64,000 nt of DNA. Origin: Tanytarsus gracilentus. Its lineage: Eukaryota > Arthropoda > Insecta > Diptera > Chironomidae. Below the pieces are notes generated by a model. It was given only the letters and a program-made list of their open reading frames with translations, ran no database searches and was not told the origin of the DNA. Positions 45,865 to 59,000 of the stretch are shown one piece after another. The position numbers and the translations under genes were made by a program. Every line of letters starts with the position of its first letter. The first letter of the stretch is position 1. The DNA lies in the NCBI GenBank assembly GCA_038502055.1, contig JAXRKN010000043.1:1860001-1924000 (forward strand), read 5' to 3'.

Positions 45865-47415
45865 ATACTCATCATTTTTTGGATCGTTTTATCAGAAAAG
45901 CAACATAATCAGCTATAATCATATCCATTACAATTATATATACAATTGATAAGCATAACTTGTAAAACAAAATTTTTTGTGTATTATACCAGATTTTAAA
46001 AAATCCGTCGCATTTTTATTTCAACCGATTTTTATTGTGTCTTTGTACCATTTTATTATAATTATTTCTCCGACCTTAAACCTCTTTTTTAAAACGCTAT
46101 AAATTCTGTGCTTCTTTGACAAAAGCTTTGAATTTGTTAGATTTAAAATGCTGCAAAAAGCTTCATGTAGTTGAAGTTTTGAATTTTTTTCTGATGTATT
46201 CATTATTAGTGAGAAAAAAATCTATTTATGTATATTTAATATTTAGCATATTGTGCGTAAAAAAGTGAAATAAAAATTATTTAGAAAAGTAAACAAAAAT
46301 TTTATGCTTTAATTTCCAGGAATTTATTTATTTGAAATTATTTTAATTTTGTCCAAATTTCGTATATCTTTGAACCACCATTTAATGAATAAAATATGCT
46401 ATAATTAATTAAACAAACTTCTTTGGTCAATAAACAGGAAAACTTTCTTTCGAAATTTGACCAATTTACTGCCAGAAGTAAATTTATTACATTCAAAGGA
46501 AATCAGTCAATGATGAACACAGTCAAATTCTATAAATTGCTTAGTGGGTGACACGAATTTTTCCTGTACGCTCATAAAAGAACAAGACAATTGAAAAGTG
46601 ATTGATATATTGACAATTGACTCTACACTGTGTGCGTGGGATGTCGAATTGATGTCAAGCGATACAACTTCAAGCTATTTAGACAACAAAACAGAATAAA
46701 AGTTCATCTTAGTCACAATTGTGTTTCCATAGCAAAAAAAAAGAGAGAAAGGATGAGATGTTTGCGGACTGCACGACGAATGATGATTGAACTTGATGTT
46801 GCGAGAAGGAGAGAGACAATATGAGACAAATGTTATCTGAATAAATATTTGTTCTTCCGAGACAAGTGGATGAGAGAGAAATTGTTGCAATTTATTTAAG
46901 TGAAACATTTTATTTAAATCTTCTAGAAGATTGAGAGATTTTTTTATTTGTCATTGATTAAAGATTTTTCATTCAATTCTTTCTATCCCTAAAGAATTTC
47001 CGGGATTTTTATCGTTAGTTAAAATGTTTTTAAATTTTTAATAAAATAATCAAAATTTTCAGAGGAGTAACAAATTAGCAACTAGTTGCAACTTTAGGTT
47101 GTGACTCACAGCTCAGACTGAATTTCTGATGAATATTTTTCCGGAATTCGGCTGATTTTCCTCAAAATATTTATCGAAATTTCATACTCCCGGATTTTTT
47201 AAATTTAAGAAAAATTTATAAATTAAACACGACCTAACAATATTTCATGAACATTTTGACTAAAAATAAAATTTGAAATTTTCATTTCTTCTAAATAATT
47301 AAATAAAGAAAATAAATTCAATAAATAATAAACTCAATATCGAAATTCCCAAAGATGTCAGTTATGGCATCAAAACTCATAAACAATGTTTCAGAAATTT
47401 AATTCAATTTTCTAG
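45865..47415. other. Gene-free AT-rich spacer
   Basis: No coding exon, RNA gene or repeat of note was recognised on either strand. Confidence 0.5.
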
Positions 47416-47515
47416 CCAAAAGCCACTCAAAGTGTCAGCTCCAGACATCGGAAAAATTTTATCGTGTCGAGCAAACACATGCAAAGAAGTGAATCTATTA
47501 CAATTGATACAGCAA
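47416..47515 (+). CDS. Isolated candidate exon of unknown gene
   Basis: 100 nt bounded by a good acceptor (pyrimidine-rich, TTTTCTAG) and donor (CAA|GTAAGA). The open frame (entered with two bases from an earlier exon, leaving in phase 0) encodes QKPLKVSAPDIGKILSCRAN then TCKEVNLLQLIQQ, which has ordinary rather than AT-driven amino acid composition. No family was recognised. It may be an internal exon of a large gene with long introns spanning the right part of the window, or chance. Confidence 0.3.
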
Positions 47516-48412
47516 GTAAGAATGACTCCAAAGGGAAATTATAAAATGAAAAGCATGAAATTGGAAAATATTTTTCATAAACAATGCGGCGATGAAAATT
47601 TCCCAAGAAGCAGTTTGAGAAAATAATCATGATGATTATCCGGAAAATAAAACTAACGTTTTTAAATATTTAAAACACTCATGGGGTTGTGCAAAATATG
47701 AAATTCTCTAGTGACACAGTTTAAAGCCAACTTTTACACAATTCCAAGTTTAATTTATATTTTAAGAACACTAAAAACATAATAAACTCTCATTTAATCA
47801 ACTTTTTAATTTTGTTTTGCATAAACCACAAAAAAAATACGAATTTACATGAGAGATAAAAAAGTTAAGTTGCAAAATTTAAATGAGAATTGTTAAGGAA
47901 GTTAAAGAGGCTAAATTTGACGTTGAGATGCGGTTTATTTATGCGTGTCTTATGGATGGAGAAGATAAGAAGAGAAAACATCTTCGAAGTGAGTAAAAAT
48001 ACATAAAGTGATGCCGACTAAACAAGGCAAAAATTGGCTGGCAGGTTTTTCTTTTCTTTTTATGTGTTTTCACTTGTTTCGCAATATTTTGAGAAGAAAA
48101 GATGAGAAATGAAGTAAAAGTGAGAATAAGGGAGGGAAAAATATGGTCAAAAGTCGTCATAAAAATTGTCTTCCAGAGTTGATGTAAAATTTATTTTGGT
48201 TCATAAAAATCCTCACGGAAAATTGTTTTGTTTTCATCCCTGCAAAAGTTAAACCTTGAGAAAAAAATTATTTCATTCCTTGAGAGCATTTTGCGAAAGT
48301 GAAAGATCCACACTGAGTGATAAGGGATTGAAATTGCTCATCATATTTTCTTCTCCATGTTCCTTGCTGCAATCGTCATTGTCTGTACAAAATGCGATTG
48401 GACACCGATGGT

Positions 48413-48435
48413 AGAGAGAGAGAGAGAGAGAGAGA
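48413..48435. repeat. (GA)n microsatellite
   Basis: Perfect GA dinucleotide run in the gene-free right part of the window. Confidence 0.9.
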
Positions 48436-48670
48436 TGAGAAATGAAGAGTGAGTGAGAGCAACAATTTAAGATTAAGTACCGCAAACGTCAGTTTCATAC
48501 CGTTTAGTAAGAGGGTGCTGTATGGTTGGAGAGGTAAGATTAGACAAGGGATGGAATATTTGGAATAAGTTTTACACTTTTTAAAAAGTATTTGAAATCA
48601 AAGTTCAAAATTTTAACTGCATATAAAGTTCAAAATTTGAAAGTTGATATAAAATTAAAAAAGTAAAAAT

Positions 48671-48750
48671 TAAAATTTGAATTTCATAAAAAATTTGAAA
48701 AATTTAAATTTAAAATTTGAATTTCATAAAAAATTTGAAAAATTTAAATT
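48671..48750. repeat. Two-copy 40-bp tandem repeat
   Basis: A 40-bp unit beginning TAAAATTTGAATTTCATAAA at 48671 is repeated at 48711 with a single change near the end. Flanking sequence carries further AAAATTTGAA words. Confidence 0.75.
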
Positions 48751-51700
48751 CAAATTTTGAACTTAAAAAAAATTAAAGTTTCATTCAAAATTTGAAAAAT
48801 TAAATAAATTTGAAAAATCAAAGCTTTTTTTAAAGGTTTTCGATTTTAATTTGATGAAAATCTTACAATTAATTTCCTCGAGATTTTGCTCAATGACATT
48901 TTGCTTTTAACGTGATTGAATGAATAATAGAACAATAGAAAAAAACAAAATAAAGTGTTTTCATACAATTTTTTGAAAAAGAAAAACAATTGAAAGTTCA
49001 GAGGAAATGTCATATATGCAGTTGTAATGAAAGCACTTGAAAATGGCTTAAAAATCATTAGAATTGCTTATTCTTATATTCGGAAAAAACTTTGATTATA
49101 AAAAAATTATTGAACTCTAAAATCCACTTTAACACCTGCCATTCCTCGAATTTTCATCATTGCAAAAAATTTCTTTTGATGGAAGAAATAAAAGAACATT
49201 CAGGATAAACAACAGCAAAAATTGCATCAGAGATATCAACAAGAGAAATCAAACACACTTTACGCTAATGCCTTTCCTGAATATTAATGCACTCTGATGT
49301 TTAATGCATTTATGCTTTTCTTCTTCACTTGCATGCTTTTATTATATTTTTTCTGCATGAGAAGAAAATTTCTCTTGTGATGTCTTATGAGTGCACATCA
49401 TACTCGAGACGATGATATGAAAATGGGATTTTTTGAAAAAGGAATAATAAATATTATGAGTGCATTTAAAACGCCAAGAATTAAATAATAAGTTTTCAAG
49501 AATAATTTTGTGTTAAACTTATTTTTTTGTTGATTGAAAAGAAAAATGTAAACAAATAAATTTTTCAAGAGTTAAAATTCAAATTAATAACGGTTTTTTA
49601 AAATTCCCACATTTACATTAAAATATTTCATTGCCGTCGAAATAAAAATCCCATATAAAGTGAAGAAGCTTAAAAAGCACTTTTAAAGTGCAATGTCGAC
49701 TTAACTTCACAACACTTTCATGTGCAAAAGTTTTTTTTTCTCCCACAACGCGAAGGCATAAGAAGGTGAGGATTTTTGGGATTTTCTCTACACTCTGAAT
49801 ATGCATCTTCAAACTCGAGTGGGATTTCATTTAAAGTGATCTTGAAACGGCATTTTGAAAGTGCACAGAGAAAAAGCACATTGAGGGAATTACTTGAAGA
49901 TGTTTTGATAGTTTGCAATGCTTATATTGCTGTTGTTGAGCACTTCCGCAATTTTTTTCCACTTCTAGCGAAATTTAAATGCATTTGAATGTTTTTCCTG
50001 CTTTTGAGCTGTCAAAGAGAGAAATTTCAAAGTTGAATTTTTTTTAAGCTTGTGTTTATAAATTTTGTTGAGATTTTTTGATTTTTAAAGTGAATTAAAT
50101 TTTACGAATAAAAAAATATTTTAAAAAATGAATTTTTGATTCAAAATTTTTGAAACTCCCCGAAAGCTTTTAATATTGAAAATTTCATCGAAAGCTCTTT
50201 CTATTTTTGCAATCACAACCCATAACCTGTTAATTGAACACCTCGAGGTGAACTTAATTTACAAGTGATTTTCAAATATGTGCGCTCAGCAGCAGATGGA
50301 AATTCATGGTCTATATTCGAGCTCTCAATTGAGGAAGTGCGAGATGAGAAAATTTTCGAGAGCATCTCAGAAATGAAAATGGAAAAAAGGGGGAGGAAAA
50401 AAAGTGCTGAAAATTTCTTTTCATTTGAAGGAACAAAAATATGCTTAAACACAATGCTCAGCACAAAATTAGATTCTCTCTCTTAGAAGTTGAAGGAAAA
50501 AAGGCAGCTTGCAAAAAGCGATTTGTGAAAATAAAAAAAAAAGGGGAAAAGAGGAAGTTGATGGAGGATGAGCAAAAATGATTAGACTAGCAGAAAATTT
50601 CTCTTTTTTTCGCCATCGTCAAGCTTTTCTTTATAATGAGCGGAGGAGAGAAAATATTTTCTCACTTTCGTCTTTTGCCTAGATGTGAAAATGAACAATG
50701 AAAATTACCCCGAAAAAATAACAGAGATGAGAATAGAAATGTGTTATCAACGACAAGTGAGATTTTGTCTCAACTTCCTTCTAGATTCGACTAACAATAA
50801 GCTTAAGTGACAAAAGGTCGAATAGCAGCTGACGAGGCGGGGACACAAAAAATATATTTAATATCAGAAGCTTTTAAAAAATTAGAAATCACTTTTTTAG
50901 TTTTGAAAAAAATTAGAATAAATTTTAAAAATTTAATAAATCAAAAAAATTTAAATTTTTTGAAAGCTTTCATAAAAGCTTAATATTGAAAAGCTTTTAA
51001 ACTTCCATCACTAATTGCGTCTAAATCTCCTCAATAATCTTTTTCTTGACTTCTGAATATCTTTAGGAGTTTTATTGTCATCGTGAGACGTCGAAAAATT
51101 TCAAAATGCATAAATTTTTCTTCAGCTCTCTACAAAAGCTTACAATAATGATCGAGCAAGAGATTATGATTTTTCCAACTGCAGCTCGAACAATTTAATT
51201 CTCGATTTTTCGCTGTCATTGTCAATTGCTCTGTGTGTGAGAGAGAATCACCGCGTGGTCAGAGCTTTTTTCGTAGAATTTTCACATAAAACCATGAATA
51301 AATTAACGAGAATTGCACATAGAAAAACTTTTCTTTTGTCTCAATCTGTCGAGTGGCCACTGATGAAGCTTTGGCAATACGAAGCATCCGTTGGGATGAT
51401 TTTTCCATTCTTTTGTTAAATTAGAAATAATTTCGGAAAAGTGCACATTTTCACAGCGAGCAAGCAAGCAGAAGGCGAGAGCTTTGATGTGCGAGTCGAG
51501 AAAATTAATGCAAATGAGTTAATTTCGCATAATTAATTCTTTTTCTCAACTCCGCCTTCGACTTATTATTCTAATGCATTAAGGAATGCTTTTTTGGGAC
51601 ATAGTTAGATGAAATCTTGAGAGACAATTTTCGAGATGAAAATTTTTATGGTAATTTTTAGAAAATAAAAAATTTAATGAGAGAAACTTTAAAAAAAATT

Positions 51701-53309
51701 ATTTTTTTTTTCCAATAATTAACTGATATTAAATTTTTATCAAAATCTCTCCAAGTAGTTCACAAAAAAAACTCATAAGCGCCGACAAGGTCAATAAGAT
51801 GAACTCAAAAGCTTTTAAAAGCATAATTAAAAATTTCTCGCAAATATTTTAATAAGCTTTCGCTTTATGAAAGCTCTTTCAGATCGAAATGAAATCCATT
51901 TTAAATGCGTATTTACAAACCAGACATTCATTCAATATTTGTACGTGCATAAAAATAAATTGCTGTAATGGAATTTCCCTCCACAATGCTGCATGTAGCA
52001 CGACTAAAATGCAATAAAAAATTCAATTTTCTCCCATCAGGCTTAACACATTTTTTTCCACTTTGTGTTTGACTTTTACTCGTGTCTTTTTTGCGGTTCT
52101 CAGTTTGAGTGAATTGAAATTTTACATTCGTTTGATAATTGGCTTGTTTGTGAAATGTTGGATTGGATTTGAGCTTGATGTTTCTTTAAAAAAAATTTTT
52201 ATAAAAAAAAATAATTTTTTTAGATTTTTTTAAAAAGTTCATTTGAACCCATCCACACTATTTTTCATATTTTACACTTTCCAAAAGCGTGCAATTGAAA
52301 AACACCACTCAGTGACAACACAGAAATTATAAATTTTTCCATGATGATAAAATAAAAAAATTGAATACATTTTTTTATCATTTTCCCACTTGCGTGTGTG
52401 TTAGTGTGGTTTTTAAAAGAGTTTTCGAAGAGGCGTAAAAAACATGCAATCATCCAGTGAAATTGAATCAAATTTCAATGTGTCGAGGGTGCACAAAAAA
52501 ATAACGTGTGCAATTCTATTTTTTTACTTTATTGCCTTTACAACTACTTTTTTGTATTTGCAAATATTTGGTGTGTACATGACTCACGTTCTATGCATCG
52601 ACTCCTCTAAGCCGGCTGCTGTTTGCTCACACAGCGAATGTTTGGAATTTTTTTAAATTTAACAAATTTTATGTCATCGGTCCCTAAATCTCTTGCAACG
52701 ACATGGCGATTTTTTATGGAAAGCTCTGCAGAGTGAAGGAAAGAACAATATTAAACTTTCAAAAAAAAATTGAATCTGGCGCTGATGTAAAATTTTCATC
52801 TTTCACATTTTAAACTTTTGAATTTTGTCGCGGGCAATCTGCATAACATGCAGCAACAGCGACGTCAGCGTCAACGAAAAATTCCTTTCATCCTTCCACT
52901 GGCTGAATGGATGGCTTTTCTATACAACTATCACTTGAGTTTGAATGACTAAAAAGCATTCGAGTGTGGTCGAGGGAATAACTTTTTTTTGTGATGAGTA
53001 AAATCTCTCAAACTCTTTTTTTTTCGCATGCGAAAATGACCAAACGATAAAAATAACATTTTGCTTTTTATGCTCTTGATAAAAACTTTTTTAAAGCACA
53101 CACATCAGTCTGCAAAGCAATTAAAGTGCACAAACTATGTATGCGCGCGTGTGTGTGTATATATTTTTGTGCCTTTTTTAGTTCTAGACAAATTTCATGC
53201 ATGCGCTACTGAATTGGCTGTGTGTGGATGTCTGTCAACTACTTTTTTGTCATCACTCCCGGGTTTCTTTCTTTATCTGATTCGATGAGCTGATTGGGTG
53301 ATAACAAGG

Positions 53310-53590
53310 GTTAAAATTCCTGGATTTTAAACTTAAAATTTTTTTTGCTTAAAATTGTAAATTTTAATTGTTCATACATTTTTTAAAATTACTGGATTTT
53401 TAAATTCATTTATAAAATTTTCCTGGACTTAAAATAGAAAAGGTTTAATTTTAAAATTTTCATGAACTTTCTTTCAAATTCCTGGATTTTTTAAATTAAT
53501 TTTAAATATTTTTCCTGGATTTTAAAAATATTTTTAATATTTAAATTTTAAATTTTTTCCAACCTCGCTTTAAAAATTACTGGATTTTTA
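53310..53590. repeat. Degenerate CCTGGATTTT repeat
   Basis: At least six copies of (T/A)CTGGATTTT or close variants are spread over 280 bp with AT-rich spacers of about 40-60 bp. Non-coding; origin unknown. Confidence 0.5.
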
Positions 53591-55942
53591 TTTTTTTTTC
53601 TAGAGATTTCATTGAGTGTTTAGATTTCATTGAAGCGTCGCATCACTCAAAGTGGATTTGTTGTGCAAAAACTCCAAAAAAAATTCCACTCTCCCCTCGC
53701 AGCTCTCTCTGTGTGACATTTGAACACTGCACTTAGAGTGAATTTTGAGATTTATAGCGAGATAAATCTAAAAAATAAATTTTCTACCCCAAAATGCGTA
53801 AGTTTTCATATAAATATGGAGACTCATGCACAAAAATCCACAATGATGAATTTCAATTGAAACTAAAATTTTGCTCATGCGATCGTCATGACGATTTTGA
53901 ACTTCCGGTCAGCGATTTTCAATTATGAAGCTTTTTCTCGCATCAAACTATGAAATTTTTCGCTGAAATAGTGAAAACTTGTCAGTCAGAGAGTGATTTA
54001 ATAGAAAATTTTTGCATCATAAAATTTAATATCGAACTCAATAAATTGATGAACTTTCGTCGAGATGATTAATTACAGCATCTTCGCATAATTATTAATT
54101 ATGCACATTGAAAATCTTAGAAGATAATCTTCAACCTCAGATATTGCTCTAACGAGTCTTTCACATTGAATATCGCGATACTGAGAGCCGTGTTTGAAGC
54201 ATCCGGAGAGTAATTTCACAAGCGAGTGTTGCGAGACGAGTGTAAATGCAATCAATCATTCCTCAAACGCTCATCACGAGGCGTTTCATGTTCATTCAAC
54301 CCCGCCATCAACCACGTCATCCTGAAACAACTTTTAACGCTATAAAGATATACACACTCGCTATCATCATAATCTCCGTGTGTGTGTTTGTGGTTTCCTC
54401 CATTTTTGCCCTCCTTTACAAGCATTACACACACACAAGCTCATTTCTGATCCATCAATTAATTCCGTGTATAATAAACGATGTTGCTCAACCGCGTTCT
54501 CGCTGTTAATCATTCAGAGAATATTTTCATTTCTACTTCAGGAAGGAATTCCTGGAATTAATTTTGAATCGTTCGCTTTCAACCGCAGATAAAAATTGAA
54601 CGTGAGAAATTAGAAAAATAATCGAATGAAAAATATTTTATGATTGGAAAAATTTGAATAAAAAGGTGAACAAAAAATTGTTAGATAAAAAAGTGAGCAA
54701 GAAGCTAGGGATGAAAAATTAAAAAGCAAGGAATTGAAAACTGAACAAGAGTACATAAAATTAGCAAGAGGACAAAGGATATAAATATTGAGCAAATAAA
54801 TTAAAACTGAGCAAAAGCAAATAAAAAAAATACTGAGCAAAAAACAAATATTTAAAACTGAGCAAAGGTTCTTCTCCCTCGCATCCTAATCCACAATGCC
54901 ACGAGAAATTTTTTCCACTTCACTAAAATTATGTGGGTTAACGAGAACACGTTTCCGCACTGCAATTTCATCGTTTGCCATCTATGCATGAATATGAACA
55001 CAGTACAGATTTGTTAACTATTATATGCAACACACACACTGTCTCTCAGTTCTCGCTGCCGAGAAGTTTCGGGGGTTAAAACCACTTTTGCTGTTGCTAA
55101 TTCGAAATCGGACAATTCGAAAATGTTAAAATTCCCTAAACGAAAACCAAATAAGCGAGCGAAGAGAGTAAAATTTGTCATAGTGCGCTCAAAATATGTG
55201 CATCAGAGCATTAAAAAGGAGGAAAAAAGTTTGTCTCAACCATAACCTCATCCTTCCCGAGTCATGTCCATCCTGATGTGATTAAACATTCAACTATGAT
55301 GTACAAACTCCATCGAGGAGTGTCCGATGTGGATTTATTAAGGAACGACAAATGGTTTTTCTCGCAACACAAAACTTTTCCATAATGTTGATGATGAATA
55401 TTTTGACATTGATGTAATATCTCGAGCCGTCACAGTTCGTGTTTAACTATTTGTTCTCGGTTGAGTAGCGGCGTGGGAGGTGACGGACGAGATATGGATG
55501 GACGAGAAAAATCTAGTTAAAAAGACTGTCCCGTGACAATCGATTATGAGCATGAAAAGATAAGATTGATGAGAAATTCAAGGGGCAGACATCTCTGGAA
55601 TTGAGCATAGAAAAATTTCAATTCAACTTTTTGTCATTCACCAGTAAAATACTTTTTAATGGTCATCATCCTGCCATCATCCTCATCTAGGAAGAAACAC
55701 GACGTGAACATCGAATGACATATGGATAGAAAAAATTTCCCATTAAACTAATTTCTCCAGTTTTAACAGTTTTTCATATATGAATAGTTAAGCGAGATTT
55801 TGAAAGTTTCTGAATGTCAGTTGTCATGGATCAACTGTCCCTTGGAGGGTATTTTGAAATAAAACATTAATATTCTACTAGTTTGATACTGTTGGACGAG
55901 ATAATCTCGGTTTAGTTTTTATTCATCTTTTATCCTTTTGAA

Positions 55943-56066
55943 AAGGGTGAGCAACTCTGGTTTGAAAATATAAATTTTTAATTTTTTTAATTGTTTTAAG
56001 ATTAATTTTAAAACATTTAATTTTTACTTAATTTAATAAACGTAATCCCAGAGTTTCACTCCCCTT
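55943..56066. mobile_element. 124-bp inverted-repeat (MITE-like) element
   Basis: AAAGGGTGAGCAACTCTGG on the left pairs imperfectly with CCAGAGTTTCACTCCCCTTT on the right, around a core of almost only A and T. Confidence 0.45.
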
Positions 56067-59000
56067 TTATCACCTCCTCTTTTATTCACAACTCATCCAG
56101 TCTGAAAGGTTAAAATTTTGTGTGTGTTCTCTCGCACATACGTTGAGATTTGTGTATGACTCGAAAATATATGCAAATATGTTCTGAATGACCATTTCAA
56201 CTATCCTCAAATGAAATACGCATTGGATTCTAAGTAGGCAGGTAAATGGTGATTTGATGGAACATTTTACGTAAATTTTTTGGATTTATACAATAGAATT
56301 TTCACTCGACCATTATTGAATTATTTAAAATACCGTTTTGTGACATTTTTCAGTATTTCACTGCCAGTTAAATTTTTTCATAAATTTTTGATGAAAAAAA
56401 ATAAAGTAATAATTAAATTTCGATTTATTTGTTTAAAAATCGGTGTTTGCCATAATTTAAGTCATATAGGCATTAAAAAACGTCTTAAAAGTTAACTTAA
56501 CAATAAATTAAATTAATTATGAGAGTGCGAGTGATTTTAAAATAATTTTACATTTATTGTAAAAAATAATTAAAAATTTAACTCAACTTTTTAGAACTAA
56601 GTCTCATTCAGAAAAATTTCTCTTCTCTAAAATCCGCTGGACAACTCCAGCTCACAAATTTTGTCTTTTGTTCACCTCCGTAAAAAAAAGAATTGTGCAA
56701 ACTTTAGCATTTTCCATCATTCTAAAATTTAACGTCATTTCTCTTTTAAGCTCTAACTGCAAAATTTTCCTATAGCACTTTCTGCCATTTCACCAATGAA
56801 TAAAATGTTGTCGATGAAAACTCCATTCCTAGTTGAAAACTTGTTGATCCCTCTTTAATCCGTTGTCTTTTCCAACTATGTCAAAAAACGGTTGACATGT
56901 CGATGAGTGAGGATGGAGCAGAGTACACAGGACTATATCGGTGATGATGAAGCGAGCATTGGGAGAGGATGAAAGAGTTCAACAATATCTCTTTTATTGA
57001 TTTTGAAGCTTTTCTGCTGAAACTGCACACGATGATAAAAAAAAGTTTCTCGCACGATCCACTGAAGGGATGATGGTACACAAAGCGAGAAAAAAAGGGA
57101 AGCATAAGGATGTAATTTTGTGTGTCTCGCTTTAGACGTAATCTATAATTTATAGTAAATTATGAGCAATATCTCTCTCCACACTGATGCGCATTTTTGC
57201 ATTACTATGGAAATAATAAATTTTATGGCAATGAAAAAATCAAGTCAAGCAGCAAAAAATTCCTTATTGCGAGTGTGAACGGTGATGGCGAGAGAGTCGA
57301 TTCTGGACGATAAGAGATGGAAATGTTTTTTATGTTTTTTAAAAGCTTTAATCTCTTACAAGATAACTCTACAAAAAAGCTTTAAAAAACTCTGCAAAAA
57401 TTTCTTAAATCGTTTTAAAAAAAGCTTTAAAACTCTCTAAAAATAATTTACAGAAAACTTTCTTAAAAAGCTCAAAAATCTTAATCACCTCGACAATTTC
57501 ACAGCAATCAGAGAAAAAGTGCACAAATTTTTTTCTCCACGATTGAAATAAATTTTGCATTTTTTTCGGGTAAATGTAAAAAAATGTTGCACGATGCGAT
57601 TTTTTTATTTATTGCTTTATACAGTTGATAAATGCATTCAGGAAAAAGTCGTTATCTGTCCAATGTGTAGAAGACACACACACACACAAATTTCACATCT
57701 ATAAATGCATGACATAAACGCTCACTTCCCTCGTGATTGCACTTTAATAAAAAAAGAGAATTTTTTTAAATATGCAATCAATTTGGCAATAAATGTTGCA
57801 GAGGAGAAAAATTGAGAGAGATTTAAATATGTGCATATTATATGAAAAAGTTTAAAAAATTGGCCATTTCCACACTCACATGACCGAAAAATCAGTCATT
57901 TCCGGTTTTTGCAATTTTTTTTGTTCGGTAATTCAAAGTCGGATAGTTTCATTTTTTAATTAACTTCTCATATCATGCGCTGCCACCGCGGTGCTGCGTA
58001 GTGAATTTTTTTTATTATAAAATTCAACAATGAAATATTAAATGAGAAAAATTGTTTACGTGAAAGGCTGCTAGGAAGAGTTTGATATTAAACATTTTTG
58101 ATCAGCAGGAAAAAAATATTTTAAAAAAATTTCTAATATAAAAAAAATCTTTTAAAAAAGCTTTAGGAAAAGTGAAATTTTTAATTTTCTTTTAAATTAT
58201 TTCCTTTCGTGTATTTTTCTTTTCCAGCTGCATCCCGCTGTTTGTTTCCACCTCATAAAAATATGCAATATCATATTATGTTATAAAAGCACAGTGCAGG
58301 TTGCATCATTATCAGGTTTCATTTCACTTTCTGGGAAAAAAATAAAATCCAATTTAACCGCACACAAAAAGTTTTTTGTCTCGTTTATAATTTTTAAATA
58401 ATTTAATTAACCTTGCCTTGTTTTATTTACGATGTAAATTACACTAGAGAGAACTTCGAGCCATAAAATGAATTAAATGGTAGTTAGGAGAGTGTTTTTC
58501 TTTGGGGGCATCAAGACAAGATGTGTGCAATGCTCTTAGAAAAAAATCCACCTCACGCCTACTAAAAGTTTAGGCAGTCGAAAATATTTAAAGTGGCAGC
58601 ATTTGCAGTGGAATTGTGTGTGCACAAAAAAGTGAGAAAAAGTTTTCGAGCTTTCATGTTAAACAAGCAAATGATTTTATAATTGAGCATTGCCAGGAGG
58701 TGAAATTAATTTTACAAAAGCTTTTAGGAAAAAAAGTTGGAAGAGATGAAAAAGTTTATTAAAATTTTATTTGTCAGCACCAAATTTGAAAAATTTATTC
58801 AATTTTTTCTCTATGATTGGAAATTCCACTCAACCGTACACAACCGATTGACTTGCAAAATGGTCAATTGGAATTTTTTACCCATCCCGTTCTGTAATTG
58901 GCTCACATCCATGCAATATTTTTTTCTACCAGCAACTTGAAACTTTTTTTTTCATGCAGATAACTTTTGTTGGTTTTTCACTCACTCACTTTGTGCCATT

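Noticed and set aside
52444..52656. 70-codon frame with ATG and one hydrophobic segment
   Set aside because: The composition fits chance in AT-rich DNA. No family, promoter or poly(A) support was seen; kept only as a weak possibility.
54246..54509. 87-codon frame with a hydrophobic stretch
   Set aside because: Overlapping open frames occur on both strands, and there is no recognisable domain or splice signal.
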